Positions 19,392 through 28,519 of a stretch of DNA of 64,000 bases are shown here, piece after piece. The notes beneath the pieces are model-generated. The model did no database searches, was not told the DNA's origin, and saw only the letters and a list, made by a program, of their open reading frames with translations. The position numbers were made by a program, and so were the translations under genes. Position 1 is the first letter of the stretch; each line of letters opens with the position of its first letter. This DNA is from Achromobacter spanius (GTDB taxonomy: Bacteria > Pseudomonadota > Gammaproteobacteria > Burkholderiales > Burkholderiaceae_B): contig NZ_CP034689.1 of the NCBI RefSeq assembly GCF_003994415.1, positions 1,364,001 through 1,428,000 of the forward strand. The letters are read 5' to 3'.

Positions 19392-20278
19392 GCCTGATCG
19401 CGCGTCAAACCCAGCTGCGATTCGGTCAATGCGACGAACGCCCGCATCAGTTCCGAACGCACACCGGCGCGCTGCCAGATCGCGCCCACCGTGCGCACCG
19501 GGCAGGGCACCGGCAAGGGCCAGCGCTTCACTCGCGCGGTCGGTTCGCCCATGACGGCCCAGTCGGGCAGCACCGCCACCCCCAGCCCCTCGGCCACCAG
19601 TTTCGCAATGGAATCGATGCCGTCCAGCTCGAAGCGCACGTGTGGCCGCAGGTTGTGCGTGCGCAAGTAGTCATCGGCCATTTTGCCGCCCACCACGCTG
19701 CGGTCATAGCGGATATAGGGCTCGCGCGCGATGACGGCCAGCGGGTCGCGCACTTTCATGTCGGCGGGCGTCACCAGCACCAGAGGTTCGTGGCGCAGGT
19801 CGCGCCAGTCGCAGGTCTTGGGTAATGCAAACAGCGGGTGCACCAGCAGCGCGCCATCCAGCTCGCCCGACAGCACCTTGCTGTAGAGCAGGGTGGTGGG
19901 CGCGGGCTCGATGTAGATCTCGATATGAGGATGGCGGGCCACCCAGGTGCGCAGCACGGGCGGCATGATGCCGGTCAGCGCGGTGGGCGTGGCGCCCAGG
20001 CGCAAGGGGCCGGCCGGAAGCTCGGTGTCGCTGGCCGCCGAGCGCAGGTCGCGCACATCTCGCAGGATATGGCGGGCGCGCTCAAGAATGCGGATGCCGG
20101 CAGGCGTGGGCTTGACCGTGCGGCCAGACCGGGCGATCAGGGCGCTGCCCACGTCGCCCTCCAGCGCGCGCAGTCGCTGCTGCACGGTGGCGGGGGTCAA
20201 GCCCTGATGGCGCGCGGCCTGGGCGATGGAGCCCAGCTCCACCACATGCACATAGGTTTGAAGAAAGCGGGAGTCCAC
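19388..20278 (-). CDS. LysR-type transcriptional regulator
   Basis: The 296-residue product has the N-terminal winged helix-turn-helix (FLQTYVHVVELGSIAQAARH to about residue 60) and a LysR effector-binding domain (PAGPLRLGATPTALTGIMPP onward). It diverges from the enolase-superfamily gene at 20437, the usual layout of a LysR regulator and its target. The 158-bp gap between them is AT-rich and contains GTGAAGAT twice. The inducer is unknown. Confidence 0.9.
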   Translation of the reverse strand: MDSRFLQTYVHVVELGSIAQAARHQGLTPATVQQRLRALEGDVGSALIARSGRTVKPTPAGIRILERARHILRDVRDLRSAASDTELPAGPLRLGATPTALTGIMPPVLRTWVARHPHIEIYIEPAPTTLLYSKVLSGELDGALLVHPLFALPKTCDWRDLRHEPLVLVTPADMKVRDPLAVIAREPYIRYDRSVVGGKMADDYLRTHNLRPHVRFELDGIDSIAKLVAEGLGVAVLPDWAVMGEPTARVKRWPLPVPCPVRTVGAIWQRAGVRSELMRAFVALTESQLGLTRDQA

Positions 20279-20436
20279 GGCGCTTGCCCTTTGTGAAGAT
20301 GTTTTTTTCGTATTCTAAAGATGGGTGAAGATAATTGTTGTTTTCTTTGGCGGCGGGAAGAATACGTCCAGAGCGATCCGCCCGCGCACGCTGCGCCGGC
20401 GTCGCGAGTTGGATCCCCGCCATCAAGGAGCTTGCC

Positions 20437-21564
20437 GTGCCCATTATTGAATCCATCGACGTTTGCGCCGCCGCGGTGCCCCTGGACAAAGTCACGTCGT
20501 TTTCGAACCGCAGCGTGTCCACCCGCCACTACGGCCTGGTCAAGGTCCGTTCCAGCGACGGCGTGGAAGGCATCGGCTTTTGCTACGTGGGCAGTGCCGG
20601 CGGCGCCATCTTCGAAGCGGCCGTCCAAAGCCTGTTGGCGCCGGTGCTGCTGGGCCGCGATTCACACGCCGTTGAAGGCTTGTGGCAAGCCATGTACCAA
20701 GAGGCGTTGTTGCAAGGCCGCCAGGGCACCGTGATGCGCGCATTGAGCGCGCTGGACATTGCGCTGTGGGACCTGAACGCCAAGACGGCCAGCCTGCCGC
20801 TGCACAAATTCCTGGGCGCGGTCGAACTGGAAACCGTGCCTGCTTACGCCAGCGGCGGCTACTACCTGGACGGCAAGACGCCGCAGCACCTGGGCGAGGA
20901 AATGGCCAGCTATGTGGACAAGGGCTTTCGCGCCGTCAAGATGAAGACCGGCCGCCTGTCCCCGCGCGAGGAAGAGGCGCGCTTGAAGGCGGCGCGCGAG
21001 GCCGTGGGCCCCGACGTCGAGCTGATGATGGACTGCAACAACGCCTGGCAGGACGTGACCCAGGCCATGCAGTACATCCGCCGCTTTGAGCAGTACGAGC
21101 CCTATTTCATCGAAGAGCCCTTCGGGCCGGACGATATCGACAGCCACGCCAAGCTGGCGCGGCTGACGCATCTGCCGATCGCCACGGCCGAAATCGGCTA
21201 TGGCCGCTGGTATCACAAGGAACTGCTCGACAAGGGCGCGGCCGGCATCCTGCAGACCGATGCGGCGGTGTGCGGCGGCATCACCGAGTGGAAGCGCATT
21301 GCGGCCACCGCCGCCAGCTACGGCGTGGTGGTCTGCCCGCATTGGTTCCACGACGTGCACGCGCCCTTGGTCGCGGCGACGCCGAACGCGCGATACGTCG
21401 AATTTTTCTGGGATGACCAGGTGTTGAATTTCCGCAAGCTGATTGATCGGCAACTGACTCACAAGCAGGGCCGCGTGGTCTTGCACCAAGAGCCAGGGTT
21501 GGGCTTCAGCTTCGAAGAGGGCATGGTCGAAAAGTTTGGCAAGTGGGTCCGCATCAGTCGTTGA
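20437..21564 (+). CDS. Enolase-superfamily dehydratase/racemase (mandelate racemase type)
   Basis: The 375-residue product has an MR_MLE N-terminal cap and a barrel with K168-x-K170 (VKMKTGR), metal ligands D199 (MMDCNNAW), E226 (FIEEPF) and E252 (ATAEIG), and a histidine at CPHWFH. The KxK and His pattern is that of the mandelate racemase subgroup, mostly acid-sugar dehydratases and racemases. I start at the GTG at 20437 because AAGGAG stands six bases upstream; the open frame extends upstream without a better site. A Bug receptor gene follows 72 bp later, suggesting uptake and use of a hydroxy or sugar acid. Confidence 0.87.
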   Translation: MPIIESIDVCAAAVPLDKVTSFSNRSVSTRHYGLVKVRSSDGVEGIGFCYVGSAGGAIFEAAVQSLLAPVLLGRDSHAVEGLWQAMYQEALLQGRQGTVMRALSALDIALWDLNAKTASLPLHKFLGAVELETVPAYASGGYYLDGKTPQHLGEEMASYVDKGFRAVKMKTGRLSPREEEARLKAAREAVGPDVELMMDCNNAWQDVTQAMQYIRRFEQYEPYFIEEPFGPDDIDSHAKLARLTHLPIATAEIGYGRWYHKELLDKGAAGILQTDAAVCGGITEWKRIAATAASYGVVVCPHWFHDVHAPLVAATPNARYVEFFWDDQVLNFRKLIDRQLTHKQGRVVLHQEPGLGFSFEEGMVEKFGKWVRISR

Positions 21565-21603
21565 ACACCGGCCGCGGCAAGCGGCGCCTTTTCAAAACAA
21601 GCA

Positions 21604-21622
21604 GCCGGCCTTCGAGGCCGGC
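21604..21622 (+). other. Intercistronic hairpin
   Basis: GCCGGCCT-TCG-AGGCCGGC is a perfect GC-rich stem just before the ribosome site of the Bug receptor gene. It has no T tract, so it more likely modulates mRNA processing or attenuates transcription than terminates it. Confidence 0.4.
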
Positions 21623-21636
21623 GCGAGGAGACAAGC

Positions 21637-22620
21637 ATGCAACGCAGGCAATTCATGACCGGCGCCGCGGCGCTGGGGGCGGCGCTTGTGCTGCCCACGG
21701 CGGCAAGGGCGCAGCAGGACATGCCGTCGGGTCCGGTGAAAATCGTGGTGGGCTTTCCGGCGGGCGGCGGCACCGACGTGCTGGCGCGCCTGTTGGGGCA
21801 AAAGCTGGGCGTGATGTGGAACATTCCCGTCATTGTGGAAAACCGCGCCGGGGCGGCGGGCGTCATCGCGGCCGAGCAGGTGGCGCGCCAGCCCAATGAT
21901 GGCAACACGCTGTTGATGGCGCATGTGAACAGCCACGGCATTGCGCCAGGCTTGCAGCCCAAGCTGGCCTATGCGGTGGACCAGGATTTTTCATCCATCG
22001 CCTTGGTGGGCAAGACGCCCACCATCCTGATCGGCGGCGCGTCGCAGCCCGCCAAGACGCTGCCTGACTTGGTCAAGCTGTGTCGCGCGCAGCCAGGGAA
22101 GATCGTGTTCGGGTCGGCGGGGGCAGGGTCGGCCCAGCATCTGGCGCTGGAAATTTTCAAGGCGCGCGCCGGCATCGACGTGCTGCATGTGCCGTACAAG
22201 GGCTCGGCGCCGTTGATGAACGATCTGCTGGGCGGCCACGTGCAGTATTGCTTTGAAGGCATGACGACGGCCACGCCGCTGGTGCAGTCCGGCAAGGTGA
22301 TCGCGTTGGCGCAGACCTTGCAGCAGCGCTCAAAGAGCCACCCCACTGTGCCGACGGTGGCGGAACAAGGCTACCCGGGATTTGAGGCCAGCATCTGGTT
22401 CGGCATGGTGGGTCCGGGCAAGATGCCCGACGCCATGGTCCAGCGCATGAACCGCGATATCGATCAGGTCTTGGCGATGGCGGACGTGCAGGAAAAGCTG
22501 GCGCAAGTGGGCGCGGAAGACGGCGGCGGCAGCGTGCAGCGCTTTGCCGACTTCATGGTTCAGGAACAGCGCAAATACGCCAAGACCATCAAAGACGCGA
22601 AGATCATCGTGGAAAGCTGA
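21637..22620 (+). CDS. Bug-family tripartite tricarboxylate-type solute receptor
   Basis: The 327-residue periplasmic protein has a signal peptide (MQRRQFMTGAAALGAALVLP to about TAARA) with an RRQF twin-arginine-like start. The Bug/TctC fold follows: VKIVVGFPAGGGTDVLARLL, VENRAGAAGVIAAEQVA and HVPYKGSAPLMNDLLGGH. These receptors bind carboxylates or amides, and many copies per genome are typical of Bordetella and Achromobacter. A GAGGAG ribosome site precedes the ATG. No TctA/TctB genes are adjacent; it probably works with the enolase-superfamily enzyme upstream. Confidence 0.92.
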   Translation: MQRRQFMTGAAALGAALVLPTAARAQQDMPSGPVKIVVGFPAGGGTDVLARLLGQKLGVMWNIPVIVENRAGAAGVIAAEQVARQPNDGNTLLMAHVNSHGIAPGLQPKLAYAVDQDFSSIALVGKTPTILIGGASQPAKTLPDLVKLCRAQPGKIVFGSAGAGSAQHLALEIFKARAGIDVLHVPYKGSAPLMNDLLGGHVQYCFEGMTTATPLVQSGKVIALAQTLQQRSKSHPTVPTVAEQGYPGFEASIWFGMVGPGKMPDAMVQRMNRDIDQVLAMADVQEKLAQVGAEDGGGSVQRFADFMVQEQRKYAKTIKDAKIIVES

Positions 22621-22696
22621 TGCGCGCGCGCTCGTAGCCCGGCAGCGCCGCGCACGGGCGGTCAGCACCGCCGTAGCCCGCCGGACGCGACGCGCG

Positions 22697-23563
22697 TCAG
22701 CCCTCGCGTGCGGTCGCGTTCGGCTCCGACCCTTCCCACCCCGCCATCGCCGAGATCGACCGCGCTTTTTCGCGCAGCAGGCGCGCGGTGTCGGAATCCA
22801 GGTCGTCGTCGATGGCGCCCACCGGCCCCATCAAGGTGATGGCCGCCGTCATCTCGCCCAGCATGTCGAAGATGGGCGCGGACAGCGACGTGAAGTGCGG
22901 CAGCAGCGCATGGCGGCAGCGGCTGATGTGGTGCTTTTGCACCTCGTCGCGGATGGCCTGCACGTCTTTCGCCGTATAGGAATTGCCGGGGGCGCCGCCC
23001 TGGCTTTCGGGAATGGACGAGGCCATCTCGCGGTCCAGCAGGTCGCGGGTCAGGGCGTCCGGCAAATGCGCCAGGAAGTTGCGGCCCAGCGCTGACGACA
23101 GTAGCGGCATCACCGTGCCCACGCGCAATTCCAGCAAGGGCCGGCTGCGGCTGCCTTCCACTCGGTACACGATGGTCGGCCCCTTGTTGCCCCACACCCC
23201 CAGAAACACGGTATGCCCGGTCACCGCCGCCACCTCGGCCATGATGGGCCGCGCCGTGGTGAACACATCGAACTGCTCCAAGGCCGCCAGCCCCAGCCGC
23301 AGTGCGTACGGACCCAAGCCGTAGTGGCCCGTGTCCGCATGCTGCTGCACCACGCCCACCTTCTGAAAACTGACCAGGTAGTAGTGCACGTTGGGCACGG
23401 TCAGCTCACAGGCGTCGGCAATTTCCTTCAGCGGTAACGGCCGGCCCGTCTTGCGGATCAGGTCCAGGATGCGAAAGCCCACTTCAATGGATTGGATCCC
23501 CCTGCGCGCTGCGGTCGGCGTCTTTTCCGTGTTCTTTTCTACCTTGCCGGCGGGCCTTGCCAT
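22697..23563 (-). CDS. IclR-family transcriptional regulator
   Basis: The 288-residue product has an N-terminal IclR winged helix (IQSIEVGFRILDLIRKTGRP, LPLKEIADACELTVPNVHYY) and the C-terminal IclR effector domain. I start at the ATG at 23563, which has GGAGG six bases upstream; a GTG at 23575 is the alternative and would include that site. It diverges from the MFS transporter, nitrilase and flavin reductase genes and is their likely regulator. Confidence 0.9.
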   Translation of the reverse strand: MARPAGKVEKNTEKTPTAARRGIQSIEVGFRILDLIRKTGRPLPLKEIADACELTVPNVHYYLVSFQKVGVVQQHADTGHYGLGPYALRLGLAALEQFDVFTTARPIMAEVAAVTGHTVFLGVWGNKGPTIVYRVEGSRSRPLLELRVGTVMPLLSSALGRNFLAHLPDALTRDLLDREMASSIPESQGGAPGNSYTAKDVQAIRDEVQKHHISRCRHALLPHFTSLSAPIFDMLGEMTAAITLMGPVGAIDDDLDSDTARLLREKARSISAMAGWEGSEPNATAREG

Positions 23564-23677
23564 TGCTGCCTCCACTGTGTGTTTGGCGGCAGTGTAGCAG
23601 CGGCCAACAGGGGCTTGCGGCCTCCTGCCGGGCCCGGTTTCGGGTTTCCCCCAGCTTTGTCCGGGTCGGTTTTACGT

Positions 23678-23709
23678 TTGATAATAGTTAATGCATACAG
23701 CAGTATCAA
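23678..23709. promoter_or_regulatory. Candidate operator/promoter between iclR-type and MFS genes
   Basis: TTGATA at 23678 and TATCAA at 23704 form an inverted pair 20 bp apart, in a locally AT-rich stretch (ATAATAGTTAATGCATA) just upstream of the MFS gene. This could hold the promoter and the IclR site. It is inferred from base composition and symmetry only. Confidence 0.3.
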
Positions 23710-23734
23710 TCTAAAAACACAGGGGAAAGCAAGC

Positions 23735-25390
23735 ATGGAAGCAAATGTGGCAGCCGTGGGGCGCATCGGCGACGCGCCGACGCTAAGCAGGAAAGAGGAA
23801 CGTCAGGTGGTGGTGGCGTCCACCTTGGGCACCTTGTTCGAGTGGTACGACTTTTTCATCTACGGGACCCTGGCGGTGTTCATGAGCCAGGTGCTGTTCC
23901 CGCAGGACAACCCCACGGTGGCGCTGCTGGCCGCCTTGGGCGCGCTGGCGGTGGGCTTCATCATTCGCCCCTTGGGCGCCGTGATGTTCGGCTACCTGGG
24001 TGACAAGTGGGGCCGCAAATACACGTTTCTGATCACGGTTGTGATGATGGGCGGGGCCACCGTGCTGATCGGCTGCCTGCCCACCTACGAGTCTGCCGGC
24101 CATTTGTCCTGGATATTGCTGCTGACGTTGCGCGTGGTGCAGGGCCTGGCGGTGGGCGGCGAATACGGGGGCGCGGTGATCTACGTGGCCGAGCATTGCG
24201 AGCCCAAGCGCCGTGGCTTGCTGACCGGGTGGATCCAGATCACCTCGTCGGCCGGCCTGATCCTGTCGCTGGTCGTCATCCTGTGCACCCAGGCGTCCAT
24301 GAGCGCCGAGGACTTCCGCCAATGGGGATGGCGCCTGCCGTTCATTCTGTCGATCGTGATGCTGGCGATTTCGATCTACGTGCGCGCCAAGCTGCATGAA
24401 TCGCCCGTCTTCACGCGCATGAAGCAGCAGAACCGCCTGTCGAAGAATCCCATCAAGGAAACGTTCGGCCAATGGTCCAGCCTGCGCCTGGTGCTGCTGG
24501 CGCTGATCGGCGTCACCGCCGGCCAGGGCGCCACCTACTTCACGGGCCAGTTCTACGTGATGATCTTCCTGCAACAAGCCGTGCAGTTGGACCAGACCAG
24601 CGTCTACACGCTGATCCTGATCGGCTTCATCATCGGCGCACCCACGTTCGTGCTGTTCGGCTGGCTGTCCGACCGCATCGGCCGCAAATGGATCATGATG
24701 GCGGGTCTGTTCATCGCCGCCATCGGCTACCACTCGATGTTCGAGGTGCTGCTGAAAGCCGGCAACCCGGCGCTGGCCCAGGCCATGCAGAGCACGCCGG
24801 TGCTGGTGCATGCCGATACCAGCGGCGGCGCGTGCGACTTCGGTTTGCAGGCCGCGATGGTCGGCAGCCATGCCGACCACAAGAAAGTGTGCGTGCAGGC
24901 CAAGAAATTCCTGGTCGGCAAGGGCATCAACTTTGAATACGCCGCGCCGCTGCCAGGCCAGACCATTGCCATGAGCGTGGGCGGCGTTACCGTCAACGGT
25001 TTTGACCGCGCGGGCTATGCCCAGGCCTTGAGCGCGGCGGGTTACCCCGACCGCGCCGACCCCGCCCGCGTCGACCGCGCCACCATCATCCTGATCCTGG
25101 TGCTGATGACCGCCGTGGTTGCGATGGTCTATGGACCGGTTGCGTCCTACCTGGTTGAACTGTTCCCGGCCCGCATCCGCTACACCGCGCTATCCTTCCC
25201 GTACCACATCGGCGCGGGCATCTTCGGCGGCATCGTGCCCTTTACCGCCACCTATCTGGCGCAGGCCAGCGGCAATATCTTTGGCGGTTTGATGTATCCG
25301 GTCGTGGTGATGGTGGTAGTGGGCATCATCGGCAGCTTGTTCCTGCCGAACACCCGCGCCCAAGCCATCGACGAAGACCCCATCCACTAA
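23735..25390 (+). CDS. MFS transporter, metabolite:H+ symporter type, with large internal insertion
   Basis: The 551-residue inner-membrane carrier of the MHS family (relatives of ShiA, ProP and KgtP) has GDKWGRK at 89-95, GGEYGGA at 141-147 and LSDRIGRK at 311-318. Usual members are about 430-450 residues. Here residues about 340-447 form an insertion of roughly 108 residues with cysteines (GGACDFG, KKVCVQ), lying in a loop between late membrane segments. The insertion stays in frame. The ATG follows GGGGAAAGCAAGC. It begins an operon with the nitrilase and flavin-reductase-like genes, so it probably imports a nitrile-derived acid or a related organic acid. Confidence 0.9.
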   Translation: MEANVAAVGRIGDAPTLSRKEERQVVVASTLGTLFEWYDFFIYGTLAVFMSQVLFPQDNPTVALLAALGALAVGFIIRPLGAVMFGYLGDKWGRKYTFLITVVMMGGATVLIGCLPTYESAGHLSWILLLTLRVVQGLAVGGEYGGAVIYVAEHCEPKRRGLLTGWIQITSSAGLILSLVVILCTQASMSAEDFRQWGWRLPFILSIVMLAISIYVRAKLHESPVFTRMKQQNRLSKNPIKETFGQWSSLRLVLLALIGVTAGQGATYFTGQFYVMIFLQQAVQLDQTSVYTLILIGFIIGAPTFVLFGWLSDRIGRKWIMMAGLFIAAIGYHSMFEVLLKAGNPALAQAMQSTPVLVHADTSGGACDFGLQAAMVGSHADHKKVCVQAKKFLVGKGINFEYAAPLPGQTIAMSVGGVTVNGFDRAGYAQALSAAGYPDRADPARVDRATIILILVLMTAVVAMVYGPVASYLVELFPARIRYTALSFPYHIGAGIFGGIVPFTATYLAQASGNIFGGLMYPVVVMVVVGIIGSLFLPNTRAQAIDEDPIH

Positions 25391-25405
25391 AAAGCGAGGA
25401 GAAAC

Positions 25406-26383
25406 ATGTCCGTGCAAGCGAGTTTCAAGGCCGCCGTCATCCAGGCGGCGTCCATCCCCACCGACAGCGTCGCCTGCGCCAACAAGGCCGCGTCGCTGAT
25501 CCGGCAGGCGGCCGAGCAGGGTGCCCGGGTGCTGGTGTTTCCCGAAGCCTTCCTGGGGGGCTACCCCAAGGGCAATTCCTTTGGCGCCCCCATCGGCGTG
25601 CGCAAGCCCGAAGGCCGCGACGCCTTCACCAGCTATCACCGGCAGGCCGTGCGGCTGGACGGCGAAGAAGTTGCCATCGTGGCGCAGGCCGCAGCCGACA
25701 CCGATAGCTTCGTCGTCATGGGCTGCATTGAAGCCGACGGCGGCACGCTGTACTGCACCGTGCTGTACTTCAATGGCCAGCAAGGCCTGGTCGGCAAGCA
25801 CCGCAAGCTGATGCCGACGGCGGGCGAACGGCTGATCTGGGGCTTTGGCGACGGCTCGACAATGCCCGTTTTCGATACGCCCTACGGCAAGATCGGCGCG
25901 GTCATCTGCTGGGAAAACTACATGCCCATGTTGCGCATGTACATGTACAGCCAGGGCGTGGCCTTGTACTGCGCGCCCACGGCCGACGACCGCGATAGCT
26001 GGATTCCCAGCATGCGCCACATTGCGCTGGAAGGCCGCTGCTATGTGCTGACCGCCTGCCAGCACCTGCGCCGCGACGCCTATCCGGAAGACTTCGAATG
26101 CTCGCTGGGCGATGCGCCCGACACGGTGTTGATGCGGGGCGGCAGCGCCATCATCGACCCCTTGGGCGAAGTGCTGGCCGGCCCGGATTTTTCCGACGAA
26201 ACCATTCTGTACGCCGACATCAACCCCAACCAGATCCTGCGCGGCAAGTACGACTTTGACGTGTCCGGCCATTACGCGCGGCCGGACGTGTTTCAGCTTC
26301 AGGTCGACACCCGCGAAAAGCGGGCGGTTTCCGCCGTGTCCGCCGTGTCCAGCGCCCAGGCGAGTGGCGTGCAGGAGCCTTGA
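25406..26383 (+). CDS. Nitrilase
   Basis: The 325-residue member of the true nitrilase branch converts a nitrile to a carboxylic acid and ammonia. The triad is E47 (VFPEAFLGGYP), K134 (KHRKLMPTAGERLIWGFGDG) and C168 (VICWENYMPMLR); the Cys-Trp-Glu and the K-region text are diagnostic of EC 3.5.5.1 enzymes. It begins 15 bp after the MFS gene, with GAGGAG upstream. The C-terminal tail has repeated AVSAVSS. Substrate type (aliphatic, arylaceto- or aromatic) is not clear. Confidence 0.9.
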   Translation: MSVQASFKAAVIQAASIPTDSVACANKAASLIRQAAEQGARVLVFPEAFLGGYPKGNSFGAPIGVRKPEGRDAFTSYHRQAVRLDGEEVAIVAQAAADTDSFVVMGCIEADGGTLYCTVLYFNGQQGLVGKHRKLMPTAGERLIWGFGDGSTMPVFDTPYGKIGAVICWENYMPMLRMYMYSQGVALYCAPTADDRDSWIPSMRHIALEGRCYVLTACQHLRRDAYPEDFECSLGDAPDTVLMRGGSAIIDPLGEVLAGPDFSDETILYADINPNQILRGKYDFDVSGHYARPDVFQLQVDTREKRAVSAVSAVSSAQASGVQEP

Positions 26384-26386
26384 AAC

Positions 26387-27001
26387 ATGCATTTTGATTT
26401 CAGCGCCTTGCCTTCGCAGACGGTCTACAAGCTGCTGACCTCGACCGTCACCCCCCGCCCGATCGCGTGGGTCACCACGATATCGGGCGACGGGTGCGTC
26501 AATGCGGCGCCGTTCAGCTTTTTCAACGTCATGGGGCACCAGCCACCCACGGTTGCCATCGGCCTGATGCGCCGCGCCAACGGTGAACTGAAAGACACCA
26601 GCGCCAACATCATCGAAAACGGCGAGTTCGTGGTGAACCTGGTGCCCGAAGCCCTGATGCAGCAGATGAACCAGACCTGCGCGGACTACCCGCCTGGGGT
26701 GGATGAACTGAGCAAGGCGGGGCTGACGGCGCTGCCCGCCGCGCACGTGCGTCCGCCCTTGATCCAGGGCAGCCCGGTGTCTTTGGAATGCGTCAGCCAG
26801 GCCACCATCGTGACCGGCCCGCACCAGGTCGTCGTGATCGGCCGGGTGCTGGGCGCGCACGTGGCCGATGCCTATGTGCAGGACGCCGAGCGCGGCTACG
26901 TGAACACCGCCGAAATGGGGCTGGTTGCGCGCATGCACGGCAGCGGGTGGTACGCTCGCAGCACGGATTTGTTCCAGTTGGCGAGGCCCACCGAACCCTA
27001 G
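26387..27001 (+). CDS. Flavin reductase-like FMN-binding protein
   Basis: The 204-residue product has the FMN-binding split-barrel flavin reductase-like fold: TSTVTPRPIAWVTTISGDG, VNAAPFSFFNVMG, and the late HVADAYVQD. Members bind FMN and either reduce flavin for a monooxygenase or act on unknown substrates. It starts 3 bp after the nitrilase stop, and its ribosome site (CAGGAG) lies inside that gene's end. No monooxygenase gene is seen next to it. Confidence 0.87.
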   Translation: MHFDFSALPSQTVYKLLTSTVTPRPIAWVTTISGDGCVNAAPFSFFNVMGHQPPTVAIGLMRRANGELKDTSANIIENGEFVVNLVPEALMQQMNQTCADYPPGVDELSKAGLTALPAAHVRPPLIQGSPVSLECVSQATIVTGPHQVVVIGRVLGAHVADAYVQDAERGYVNTAEMGLVARMHGSGWYARSTDLFQLARPTEP

Positions 27002-27024
27002 CCGCATGACAGAAAGGAGAAAAG

Positions 27025-28302
27025 ATGATTGCTCGTTGGCGCTGGGCGCTTAGGCAATTGACCAGGCGCCTGTGGTTCAGGGCCAGTCTTTTCTCCTTGC
27101 TGGGCGTGGCGACCGCCTTGCTTGCCGTCATCTTCAAGGGCGCCATTCCCGAGACCTTGCCCGCCCGCATCGGCGCCGACGCGGTGGACAAGATCCTGGG
27201 CATCATCGCGTCCAGCATGTTGGCGGTAACCACCTTTTCGCTCAGCACCATGGTGGCGGCCTACGGTGCGGCAAGCAGTGGCGTGACGCCGCGCGCAACC
27301 ACGCTCGTGATGCAGGACACCACCACCCAGAACGCCCTGGCGACCTTCATCGGCTCGTTTCTGTTCAGCCTGGTGGGCATCATCGCGCTAAGCACGGGCG
27401 CCTATGGCGCGCAAGGGCGGGTCCTGCTGTTCGCGGTGACGATCGCGGTAGTGATCCTGATCGTCTACACACTGCTGCGCTGGATCGATCATCTGTCGAA
27501 ACTCGGGCGCGTCGGAGAAACCATCGACCGCGTTGAAACCGCGACTATCGACGCTATCCGGCACCGCGTTCAGTGGCCTTGTCTGGGCGCAAGCCCGTAT
27601 CCCGCGTCGGGGCAGCGCCCCGGTTCGGCGCAGGCTGTGGCAAGTGGGCAGACGGGCTACGTCCAGCACATCGACGTGCAGGCGCTGGGCCAGATCGCGC
27701 GGGAACATCAGACCTTGATCTACCTGGATGTTTTGCCCGGCGCCTTCGCCCATGTCGGGATGGTGCTGGCGTGGACGGTGCCCGAGTCCGGCAGCGAACC
27801 GGCCGTGCGCGACGCGCTCGACGACGACATCATGGGCGCCATCACCCTGGGCACGTATCGCACGTTCGAGCACGACCCCCGCTTTGGCCTGTCGGTGCTT
27901 TCCGAAATTGCGTCCCGCGCCTTGTCGCCCGCCGTCAATGACCCCGGAACGGCGATAGACGTCATCGGCAGGGGCGTCCGAAGCCTGACCTGCTGGGCGC
28001 AGCCACCGGCCGAGCAAGAGGAGGTCGAACCCGACTGCCAACGGGTCTACGTGCAAAGCCTGGACGTGGACGATCTGTTCGACGACTTTTTCGGCCCTAT
28101 CGCCCGAGACGGCGCGGGCTTGCTGGAAGTCGACATGCGCATGACCAAGGCGCTGTTGAGCCTGGCGGAGATCAACCCGACGCTATTCAAGCCGGCCGCT
28201 TCCCGGCATGCCGCGCGCTTGCTCGGGTACGCAGAGAACGCGTTGGGCTTGGATGAAGACAAGCGGCGGCTACGCGAGCTGGCTCTGCCGCTGCTGCGCT
28301 AG
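27025..28302 (+). CDS. DUF2254 membrane protein
   Basis: The 425-residue product has N-terminal membrane segments at about 18-40 and 58-82 and two more near 110-160, followed by a soluble C-terminal region with LVVDVLPGAF-like text and SPAVNDPGTAIDVIGRG. DUF2254 proteins are inner-membrane proteins of unknown role. A very good ribosome site (AAAGGAGAAAAG) precedes the ATG. It starts 24 bp after the flavin-reductase gene but looks functionally unrelated. Confidence 0.85.
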   Translation: MIARWRWALRQLTRRLWFRASLFSLLGVATALLAVIFKGAIPETLPARIGADAVDKILGIIASSMLAVTTFSLSTMVAAYGAASSGVTPRATTLVMQDTTTQNALATFIGSFLFSLVGIIALSTGAYGAQGRVLLFAVTIAVVILIVYTLLRWIDHLSKLGRVGETIDRVETATIDAIRHRVQWPCLGASPYPASGQRPGSAQAVASGQTGYVQHIDVQALGQIAREHQTLIYLDVLPGAFAHVGMVLAWTVPESGSEPAVRDALDDDIMGAITLGTYRTFEHDPRFGLSVLSEIASRALSPAVNDPGTAIDVIGRGVRSLTCWAQPPAEQEEVEPDCQRVYVQSLDVDDLFDDFFGPIARDGAGLLEVDMRMTKALLSLAEINPTLFKPAASRHAARLLGYAENALGLDEDKRRLRELALPLLR

Positions 28303-28499
28303 GGCGCGGCTCGCCGGGCGAGATGGCCCCGTTTTTCGGCGTTCCAGGTGGGCGCAATCTCGCGGTCCGGACCCGATTTAGCAAAGGGACGAGCTTGTGC
28401 CAATTCGTTCTCCAGTTCCCGGGATGCGGCGCAAATCGCCGCTGCTAGCATCTGCTCAACCTCGGTGAGAACCCTCGGTTTCGACTTCCCCGCTGGCAT
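28299..28499 (-). CDS. Possible small protein (66 aa), antisense to MCP leader
   Basis: A 66-residue frame reads LTEVEQMLAAAICAASRELE and ends HLARRAAP. Composition is ordinary rather than the Arg/Pro/Ala-rich pattern of shadow frames, and its stop overlaps the DUF2254 stop by 4 bp. The ribosome site is weak and I do not recognise the product. It could still be chance. Confidence 0.35.
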   Translation of the reverse strand: MPAGKSKPRVLTEVEQMLAAAICAASRELENELAQARPFAKSGPDREIAPTWNAEKRGHLARRAAP

Positions 28500-28519
28500 C
28501 TTTCATCCCTTTGAGCACC

